NCBI RefSeq assembly: GCF_040183065.1
Contig: NC_091131.1
Location: forward strand, 11,366,300-11,430,299
Source: Periplaneta americana
Taxonomy: Eukaryota; Arthropoda; Insecta; Blattodea; Blattidae
Length of the DNA: 64,000 nucleotides
Direction: 5' to 3'
The notes beneath the pieces are model-generated. The model was not told where the DNA came from, searched no databases, and saw nothing but the letters and a program-made list of their open reading frames with translations. A program made the position numbers and the translations under genes. Of this stretch, positions 57,701-64,000 are shown one piece after another; the first letter of the stretch is position 1; every line of letters starts with the position of its first letter.

Positions 57701-60700
57701 AAATGAGGGGTTATTTATCAAAATATGTTCAGCCGTTTTCCCGTAATTTCCATTACCAGTTGAAATTATATATATAGATATCTTCATATGATTCTGCAAC
57801 TGCTATAGCACTGTTATGCTTCAAAGCCAGATACAGCACATGGATTTGTATGATGAAAAATAGTATTGGTTGCAAATTCTTGGTTCCTTACAAACGTTTT
57901 TCCTTCATACAGAAAAATTATGTTTTAGTGATGTATCTGATTTTGCAACTAAACGCCTCAATTATCTGGTGTACGACAGAGAATGGGGATACTGAAACAC
58001 GCAAAAGGAACAGTTACAAACATTTTGCACAAGGAACTCTTGTGATTCACACGCGAGTGCAAGAGTGTGTTAAGGTACAGAGTTATGAGCGTGATAATAT
58101 CGACTCTTAAAAAATGACTTGACTCTTGAAGATCCTTACAGAGCATGATTCACAACCACAATCATTTAACAATGGTTCTCAATCCAGTATTATTTGAATA
58201 GTATTACAGGAAGGTCTTTCACAACTAATGCAAAAAGCACGAAATTAATATGAAAATAAGATCAAATTAATGCCTAAAAGTTATTATAAACATTCGTGAT
58301 ACAGTACGACAACCTTGATTTTGATAATTCATCGGAAACATTCCAATCTAACAAACATAGAACCGAGAAAAAATAATTCCGGTGCATTGTTTTCAAAAAC
58401 TGTTCATCCAAAATAAATGAAAATTTTTGTGTGCATTAACCAGACCACCCAAAAGATTAAAAAATAGGTATAGATTTTGCTGTCACATTCTTGGAAATAT
58501 TAAAAACTATATATTGATATTAAATTTTAGACAAATAAATTGTGGAATATTAAAAAAAAAATTATATCTCAATACCTGTTAATATTTTTCAATTTGTAGT
58601 AAGTATTATGAAAGCATAGGAATGTAAAAACATTCGCTGAAAATCTTGTTTACGTATCTGTAAAGTTTTTAGTAACATACACCCACACTTCATGAAATTA
58701 ACATTGTCGACATAGGCAGTATCTTCTTACTTTAAATGGATGTTACAGTTATTCTTTCTTTCTTTCTGCCTTCTTTTCTTTCTTTCTTCCTTCTTTCCTT
58801 TATTTCCTTTCTTTTTCCTTTCTTTCTTTCTCTCTTTTTTGCTTATCCTTTTTTCTTTCCTTCTTTCTTTCTTTTTTCTCTCTTTCTCTTTCTTTCTCCT
58901 ATTTTCTTTATTTTTTCCTTTCTTTCTTACTCTCTTTCTTTTTTCTTTCTTCCTTTCTCTCTTTCTTTTTTCTTTCTTTCTTTTTTCTTTCTTTCTTTCT
59001 TTCTTTCTTTCCTTCTCCCTTTTCTCTTTCTTTTTTCTGTCTTTCTCACTTTTTTCTTTCTTTCTTTCTTCATTCCTTTTTTCTTCATTTCTTTCTTTCT
59101 TTTTCCTTCTCTTTTTTCTTCCTATCTCTCTTTCTTTTTTTCTCTTTCTTTTTTCTTTCCTTCTCGTTTTTTCTTCCTACCTTTCTCTTTTTTCCTCCCT
59201 TTTCCTTTCTATCTTTCTTTCTTTCTCCCTTTTCTCTTTCTTTCTCACTTTTTTCTTTCTTCCTTTTTTCCTTCATTTCTTTATTTCTTTTTCCTTCTCT
59301 TTTTTTTCTTCTTATTTCTCTTTTTTCTGTCTTTCTCTTTTCTTTCCTTCTTTCTTTTTCTTCCTACCTTTCTCTTTTTCCCTCCCTTTTCCTTTCTTTC
59401 TTTCTTTCTTTCTTTCTTTCAAGTAGTTTGTTCTTTACAGTAGAGTTGATGCACTTCACTTTTTAAACATAAATCTTTTATTAAATGTTGAAGGTGAAAA
59501 TGAGAATGGCGCTACAAATTCTAACAGTAGAAGACGCCCCCAGACAGCAGCGTTGTCACAAGGTCACAGTTGGCGTGACTTGATTCCTGTCATCAAAGTG
59601 GACGTGGCTTCGGTAAGACAAGATTTTATGGACGGTTTAAAAAAAAATTTACTTAAAAAAAATCCTTTTCTGAATAGAGAGCACCACCATATATTGTTAC
59701 ACTATTCTCAAAAAAGAGATTACTAAGCCATTTTACATTTTTCATACTAGTTTGTACTTTTCAGATGCTCTTTTTGGCTTATGAGATTAAAGAGGTGTGT
59801 AAAAAGTGGGAAGCAGTACAAAATTTTGTTTAGATTCACCACCCTGATAAGGTTGTAGCAGTGCGTGCGATAAACCTGTATAACGACAATGTAATGTCAC
59901 ATTTCAGCAAAATCTTCAAAATGAGGCAAAAGCAGGTGTTGTTGGATAGGTTCTTAGTCAAAGCAAAAAATTCCAGTCAGAAGCGATTCCGTTAGTGATA
60001 GTGAAGATATTTTCTTTAAATGTTCAAGAAGTTTACTATTTACTAAGCAGTAAAACAGGTGAAAGTCACTCAAAAACAAAATACAGTAAATTAATTTGTG
60101 TTGCAGTATTGTATTGAATTTTACCTAAATTATGCTATATTTTACGTGAATAAAAGATTGTGAAACGAATTAATCTGAATTTGCATTGTTTTTATGGCGA
60201 AAGTCGCTTTGATATGCGGGTGTTTTGGAAACGTTTTCGAAACGAATTATGCTCGAAATCCAAGGTTTTACTATATAAATAGTAAGGTTCAAGATAATGA
60301 GTTTATTAGTCTAGGAAAAAATATGTCAATAGTAACATTATTCAAGCAATGTGGAGGGTGGGCAACTGTAACAGAATTATCATTATCATTGAGATAGTAT
60401 TGAATAAATTGATGGATCCTATAATGCATCTGTTCCAAGTTTTCATTATGAATTGGGCCTTAAAATCCATTGTCCTTGCCTGCTTTGAATCTGGAAATAT
60501 CAAACCCAATGGTTAGCATAGTGTTTAATAGGATAACAGAGAGGGTTTGGAATTGAATGGGTTACATCAGCTGCTTGTCTATGCGGATGACGTGAATATA
60601 TTAGGAGAAAATCCACAAACGACTAGGGAAAACACGGAAATTTTACTGGAAGCAAGTAAAGAGATAAGGTTTGGAAGTAAATCCCGAAAATACAAAGTAT

Positions 60701-62805
60701 ATGATTATGTCTCGTGACGAGAATATTGTACGAAATGGAAATATAAAAATTGGAAATTTATCTTTTGAAGAGGTGGAGTAGTTCAAATATCTGGGAGCAA
60801 CAGTAACAAATATAAATGATACTCTGGAGGAAATTAAACACAGAATAAATATGGGAAATGCCTGTTATTATTCGGTTGAGAAGCTTTTATCATCCGGTCT
60901 GTTGTCAAAAAATGTAAAAGTTAGAATTTATAAAACAGTTATATTACCGGTTGTTCTTCATGGTTGTGAAACTTGGACTCTCACTTTGAGAGAGGAACAT
61001 AGGTTAAGGGTGTTTGAGAATTAGGTGCTTCGGAAAATATTTGGGGCTAAGAGGGATGAAGTTACAGGAGAATGGAGAAAGTTACACAACACAGAACTGC
61101 ACGCATTGTATTCTTCACCTGACATAATTAGGAACATTAAATCCAGATGTTTGAGATGGGCAGGGCATGTTGCACGTATGGGCGAATCCAGAAATGCATA
61201 TAGAGTGTTAGTTGGGAGGCCAGAGGGAAAAAGACTTTTAGGGAGGCCGAGACGTAGATGGGAAGGTAATATTAAAATGGATTTGAGGGAGGTGGAATAT
61301 GATGATAGAGACTGGATTAATCTTGCTGAGGATAGGGACCGATGGCAGGCTTATGTGAGGGCGGCAATGAACCTCCGGGTTCCTTAAAAGCCAGTAAGTA
61401 AGTAAGTGTTTAATACCACGATAGTCTTATTACATAAGTATTTTATTTCAGGGTCGAGTTGTGTTTGGAAACCGTCTGGTACCAACTACCTTGTCCATCA
61501 ACGTGGAAGAAGCTCACTTTGTGTACTCCACGAAGCCTGCTGCGTCCAGACTCGACCACTTCATGCATTTCACCAAGTGCAAGGCGGAGAACTTCAAAGT
61601 GATACTAGCACCAAGTCCCAAGTACACTGGAATGGTAGACGATCCCCCTCGCTACATGGGGGAAGGTTTTGTGATTCTTTCTTCAAATAATATCGAACTT
61701 TATTACTACATGGATGAAGCTGGTGTAGTGCCAGAGGAACCGGAAATGTTACAGCTTGCAAATGGAGATATTGTAGAATCAGCCCCTCCTATCTGGGGCA
61801 TGGACATCAAGGTAATTTACCATTCACTGTGATGTAAAGTAATATATCCCGTCTTTGTTACTTTGCCACACGTGTGCAGGAAATTATTTTTGTTCGTGAT
61901 GCATGATTCTGTTTTGTAGAGGATACAGTTCTCTTGAATTAATTTATGCAATGCAACATTAATTAACAGAAACAGGCAATGATATAGTTAAAAATGAATT
62001 TTAAATAATTGTAAGTGAATATTTATTCAACTTACACTTTCAAAATGCATAAATTAATAATTTATCGATTTCTTTTTGATGTCAAGTTTCATATGGTAGA
62101 GTGAAATAAAGAAAATGTAAAGACAAATATTGCTTATTGAAATGGTAATTTGAAATGAACAGAATAGCATATATGAAAAGATTAAAGACAGTGATGAAAA
62201 TTTCACAGAAAAAAAATTAGATAAATCTCTCTCACTTATCCTCCTGAGTCCTGACAGTGTAGTATACTATACTATACTTCATACATGATTATGGTATAAG
62301 ATGTATGTGTAGAAATCCGAAGTATAGTATAACATACCTGCATTTGTGTCCTCATTGTAACCTGCAACATTTTTTCAGCATTTTTGCTTATGTCAGTGAT
62401 TTTTTTTGAAGTGTAGAATTATATTGAACTTTAAAGATACAGTAAAACAACAATGTCTCAGACCCAGAAGGATATGATAAAGATTAGAATATAATAGAGG
62501 TTCTAGTGCAAGCTGAAGGTTACCAAGACTACTTTACTCAAAAGCGAAATTCTCTTAAAACCCTGCCTTTGCATTTCAACTGTGACCTTGGATGCACTGT
62601 ATTAACATAGTCCAAATAGGTTATTGTATACATTTACGAAAATTGTTAGTGGGAATTTAAAGACATTATTATTACATATTTCAGTAAATAAATTCAATTG
62701 TTACAGTGTGGAAAGGGAACAGATTTCAGCTATGGACCATGGGCTGACCGGCAGAGAGATCATCTCTTCAAGTTCTTCTTTCCAAATGATTGCCAACCTT
62801 TGAAG
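45825..62805 (+). CDS. tweek: BLTP1 / KIAA1109 / tweek, first six coding exons (3' partial)
   Basis: Bridge-like lipid transfer protein 1, a very large protein (about 5,000 residues in animals) that spans membrane contact sites and moves lipids; the Drosophila tweek gene affects synaptic vesicle recycling. Exons 45825-46056, 54949-55092, 56054-56221 (or 56230), 59494-59612, 61452-61811, 62707-62805 join in frame to 374 (or 377) codons. Visible: an N-terminal membrane segment at residues about 32-52 ([21 protein letters not shown]), then [97 protein letters not shown], and [18 protein letters not shown]. The order and spacing match the chorein-like N terminus of the family. The rest of the gene lies beyond the window. 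The start codon context is ATCATGG. Confidence 0.94.
46484..46747 (+). repeat. 4 x 66-bp perfect tandem repeat, in frame with the Penelope ORF
   Basis: Units start at 46484, 46550, 46616 and 46682; only one base differs (AAAGGCAG in copy 2). 66 = 22 codons; in the frame of the downstream ORF each unit reads [20 protein letters not shown] plus YI, open through all four copies, with a TGA just before copy 1 at 46479. Confidence 0.96.
46748..47664 (+). mobile_element. Penelope-like element, RT end and GIY-YIG endonuclease, one frameshift
   Basis: Frame 1 (to about 47288) reads RT C-terminal sequence: [51 protein letters not shown]. After a one-base frameshift in an A-run near 47285-47288, the frame continues [23 protein letters not shown], the GIY-YIG endonuclease of Penelope-like elements (GVYKL...[17 protein letters not shown]), ending at TAG 47662-47664. 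The RT catalytic part is missing upstream, where the tandem repeat begins. In tweek intron 1, + strand. Codon usage is very A/C-rich compared with the genes. Confidence 0.92.
48230..48699. other. tweek intron 1, nothing recognised
   Basis: No feature seen. Confidence 0.35.
48702..48985 (-). mobile_element. Jockey/CR1-like LINE fragment with internal poly(A) end
   Basis: - strand reads [40 protein letters not shown] and YGTLLWGN, an RT thumb-region motif, then runs directly into a poly(A) (T-run 48702-48716). The coding sequence is cut off by the A-tract, as if a prematurely polyadenylated transcript was inserted. Confidence 0.7.
48993..49560 (-). mobile_element. Dispersed repeat with tRNA-like part, copy 1
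   Basis: Shares blocks with 50680-51110 and 52593-53070 (GTGAATTACGGATATA, TAAATAAAATAACNCAT). A tRNA-like - strand segment with a B-box relic (49135-49195). Confidence 0.6.
49879..50640. repeat. Imperfect inverted repeat, about 230-bp arms
   Basis: Left about 50020-50263 and right about 50400-50640 are complementary (for example GGTGGCGATCCTGG / CCAGGATCGCCACC; AGAACAACTGCC). Also CCCCTGATCAC at 49880 with GTGATCAGGGG near 50251, suggesting TIR ends of one member. Probably two copies of a MITE in opposite orientation. Confidence 0.7.
50680..51110 (-). mobile_element. Dispersed repeat with tRNA-like part, copy 2
   Basis: See 48993-49560. Confidence 0.55.
51229..52300. mobile_element. Unclassified interspersed repeat, CTAGCCGTACCC... 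type
   Basis: Begins ACTAGCCGTACCCGTGCGCT and ends near ATCCGTTCAGCCATTATCGC...(CAGA)n CATACAAAC. Start and end motifs of this kind recur in insect genomes; the second such element is at 56885-57785. Class not determined. Confidence 0.5.
51636..51713. repeat. (TATAT)n / (TATTA)n low-complexity tract
   Basis: TATTATATTATAT-type pentamer repeats within the repeat above. Confidence 0.85.
52593..53070 (-). mobile_element. Dispersed repeat with tRNA-like part, copy 3
   Basis: Best-preserved tRNA-like section: - strand TAGCTCTCTATAGCGCACTG ... GGGTTCGATCCTGG (52730-52795). Confidence 0.65.
53351..53413. repeat. (TTA)n microsatellite
   Basis: About twenty TTA units. Confidence 0.95.
53541..53610 (+). 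mobile_element. tRNA-like SINE head
   Basis: TTCGGCGTAGCTCAGTGGTC, a stem TTGGT/ACCAA and GGATCGATCCCCGG (B box) can be arranged as a cloverleaf with mismatches in the acceptor stem and a non-T at position 33. It runs into a repeat body, so I call a SINE head, not a tRNA gene. Confidence 0.5.
53679..54021. repeat. Cluster of ATT/TAA microsatellites
   Basis: Separate tracts at 53679-53720, 53740-53766, 53784-53815 and 53991-54021; two of them follow the same sequence TGGTTATTTTTTGTCATTGT, i.e. a local duplication. Confidence 0.85.
54228..54445 (-). mobile_element. tRNA-derived SINE (same family as 16872-17097)
   Basis: See 16872-17097; the B-box-like GGTTCGATCCCGG is read on the - strand at 54378-54391. 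Confidence 0.85.
54649..54713. repeat. (ATT)n microsatellite
   Basis: About twenty-one units, 236 bp before tweek exon 2. Confidence 0.95.
54949..55092 (+). CDS. tweek: tweek exon 2
   Basis: Encodes [40 protein letters not shown] and PKDVSE; acceptor TTTTTAAG|GT, donor GAAG|GTATGA; phase 1 in and out. Confidence 0.95.
55093..56053. other. tweek intron 2, nothing recognised
   Basis: No repeat or gene recognised; acceptor TTCATTCCATAG. Confidence 0.4.
56054..56230 (+). CDS. tweek: tweek exon 3, two possible donors
   Basis: Encodes [40 protein letters not shown] and a Ser/Gly-rich end ([11 protein letters not shown]). Donor candidates: A|GTAAGA at 56222 (exon end 56221) and AAG|GTGTAC at 56231 (exon end 56230). 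Both are phase 1 and keep the frame, differing by three residues. Confidence 0.93.
56885..57785. mobile_element. Unclassified interspersed repeat, CTAGTGGCTTGTGCAG... type
   Basis: Start ACTAGTGGCTTGTGCAGCAA, end near TGTTCAGCCGTTTTCCCGTA..GTTGAAATTATATATATAG. Same layout as the 51229-52300 element. Confidence 0.5.
57791..58740. other. tweek intron 3, nothing recognised
   Basis: AT-rich, no feature recognised. Confidence 0.35.
58745..59424 (+). repeat. Polypyrimidine (TTTC/TTCC)n tract, about 680 bp
   Basis: Almost uninterrupted C/T on the + strand. It is open in more than one frame (up to 235 codons of F/S/L), which is an artefact. It lies 69 bp upstream of tweek exon 4. Confidence 0.97.
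59494..59612 (+). CDS. tweek: tweek exon 4
   Basis: Encodes [39 protein letters not shown]; acceptor ATGTTGAAG|GT, donor TCG|GTAAGA; phase 0 out. The first half is poorly conserved linker, SWR.LIPVIKV is the conserved family block. Confidence 0.92.
59760..60285 (+). mobile_element. pogo/Tigger-like relic, 3' half
   Basis: Same transposase tail as 33251-34226 ([31 protein letters not shown]) and right TIR complement CCAAGGTTTTACTATA. 5' half absent. Confidence 0.85.
60531..61404 (+). mobile_element. LINE family A, 874 bp, 11-bp TSD, beside tweek exon 5
   Basis: + strand RT segment from [13 protein letters not shown] to NLRVP and (AAGT)n, with a stop and small indels. TSD AGTGTTTAATA at 60520-60530 and 61405-61415. 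The second TSD ends 36 bp before exon 5. Confidence 0.93.
61452..61811 (+). CDS. tweek: tweek exon 5
   Basis: 120 codons: [86 protein letters not shown]. Acceptor TTTTATTTCAG|GGT, donor AAG|GTAATT, phase 0. Confidence 0.96.
61812..62706. other. tweek intron 5, nothing recognised
   Basis: AT-rich; no repeat ends seen. Confidence 0.4.
62707..62805 (+). CDS. tweek: tweek exon 6
   Basis: 33 codons [42 protein letters not shown] is strictly typical of the family. Acceptor TTACAG|TGT, donor AAG|GTAAGA, phase 0. Confidence 0.96.
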
Positions 62806-62875
62806 GTAAGATAGTTATATTTATTTGCATACTTGTAAGTAAGTAAATGTAAGTGCCTTCTAGTAATATTATTTT

Positions 62876-63246
62876 AATGTACCGAAGTACATATGATATT
62901 TCCATGCAGATATTCTGCATCATCATACGATGAAAGAGTAATGGAACGGAGAAAAATTCCCTCCGGCACCGGGATTTGAACCCGGGTTTTCAGCTCTACG
63001 TGCTGATGTTTTATCCACTAAGTCACACTGGATACAACCCCGGCGTCGGATAGAATCGTCTCAGATTAAGCTCCAACTCTTGGGTTCCCTCTAGTGGCCG
63101 CCCTCTGCACTACGTCATAGAGGTCTATGAACGTAGGACCGAAGTCCACACATGTGCTGAGGTGCACTCGTTATGAGTGACTAGTTGGCCGGGATCTGAC
63201 GGAATAAGCGCCGTCTTAAATCACGAAGTGATTCACGCATATCATA
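62876..63246 (-). mobile_element. tRNA-derived SINE, tandem copy 1
   Basis: Same family as 19087-19690; - strand tRNA head near 62960-63035 (GGGTTCAAATCCCGG). Confidence 0.88.
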
Positions 63247-63257
63247 TATATTATTTT

Positions 63258-63636
63258 AATGTACCGAAGTACATATGATATTTCCATGCAGATATTCTGC
63301 GTCATCATACGATGAAAGAGTAATGGAACGGAGAAAAATTCTCTCCGGCGCCGGGATTTGAACCCGGGTTTTCAGCTCTACGTGCTGATGCTTTATCCAC
63401 TAAGCCACACCGGATACAACCTCGGCGTCGGATAGAATCGTCTCAGATTAAGCTCCAACTCTTGGGTTCCCTCTAGTGGCCGCCCTCTGCACTACGTCAT
63501 AGAAATCTATGAACGTAGGACCGAAGTCCACACATGTGCTGAGGTGCACTCGTTATGAGTGACTAGTTTGCCGGGATCCGACGGAATAAGCGCCGTCTTA
63601 AATCACGAAGTGATTCACGCATATCATAATATTATT
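63258..63636 (-). mobile_element. tRNA-derived SINE, tandem copy 2
   Basis: Nearly identical to copy 1, offset by 382 bp (GTACCGAAGTAC at 62879 and 63261). In tweek intron 6. Confidence 0.88.
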
Positions 63637-64000
63637 TCTGTTTATTGTATTGTATTTATTTACATTCCATGGTATTCGTACATCACTTCACAGCTAGAAT
63701 ATGGAACATGTAAAAGAAATCTTAATATTACTACAGAGTTCTAATTATAGTCACAGTCTAGTTGAAATATATCAGTCTACTAGTACAACATAAAGGTTTA
63801 GTATTAATACTTATTGCAGGACAGAAATATTCATGAAGCGTTGTTGAATGTCATGAATTCACTTACAGAATAGAAGACGTGAAAAATTAGGCACTTCTTT
63901 AATTTCGCCCTAAATAATCATATGTTTTGAGTTTGATTTTTTTTATATCCATAGGGAGGCTATTAAAAATTTTACTGCCATATAACGCATTTCTTTTTGA
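63637..64000. other. tweek intron 6 to window end
   Basis: No further exon recognised. Confidence 0.4.

Noticed and set aside
58736..59443. 235-codon ORF rich in F, S and L
   Set aside because: It is a read-through of a C/T tract, open in two frames at once.

Overview
The window looks like a piece of an insect nuclear genome of the large, repeat-rich kind (cockroach or termite-like is my guess, from the overall repeat style and the long introns; this is inference, no search was run). All introns are GT-AG, the sequence is AT-rich, and nearly everything between exons is transposon-derived. Two conserved host genes on the + strand and one long intact transposase-derived gene on the - strand can be read directly.

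Region 1 (1-18754): the 3' eight coding exons of TRMT2A, a tRNA/mRNA uracil-54 C5 methyltransferase. The gene enters from the left edge; the exons join in frame to 526 codons plus a stop, and the SAM-binding motif, DPPRAGL motif, catalytic Cys and C-terminal Glu are all present. Its introns hold a 17-copy tandem array, tRNA-derived SINEs, several 5'-truncated LINEs with clear target-site duplications (TSDs), mariner-like, hAT and foldback elements.

Region 2 (18755-34910): intergenic, composed of SINEs (some in inverted pairs), two LINE families (A: RTE-like with an (AAGT)n 3' end; B: RNase H-bearing with a (CAA)n 3' end), a TIR element at 27313-28241, a clean hAT element with a perfect 8-bp TSD at 31161-32034 and a pogo/Tigger-like element at 33251-34226.

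Region 3 (34911-37874, - strand): an uninterrupted 987-codon ORF with four BED zinc fingers followed by a hAT transposase domain (ZBED4-like architecture). It is intact while all surrounding transposons are broken, and several conserved hAT residues are altered, so it may be a domesticated gene.

Region 4 (37875-45824): sparse intergenic DNA with SINEs and LINE relics.

Region 5 (45825-64000): the first six coding exons of the BLTP1 / KIAA1109 / tweek gene (bridge-like lipid transfer protein), running off the right edge. Intron 1 carries a Penelope-like element with a GIY-YIG domain and an unusual in-frame 4 x 22-residue tandem repeat. Later introns contain a pogo relic, a roughly 680-bp polypyrimidine tract, a LINE inserted next to exon 5, and a tandem SINE pair.

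TRMT2A and BLTP1/tweek have no known common pathway; they are simply neighbours here.
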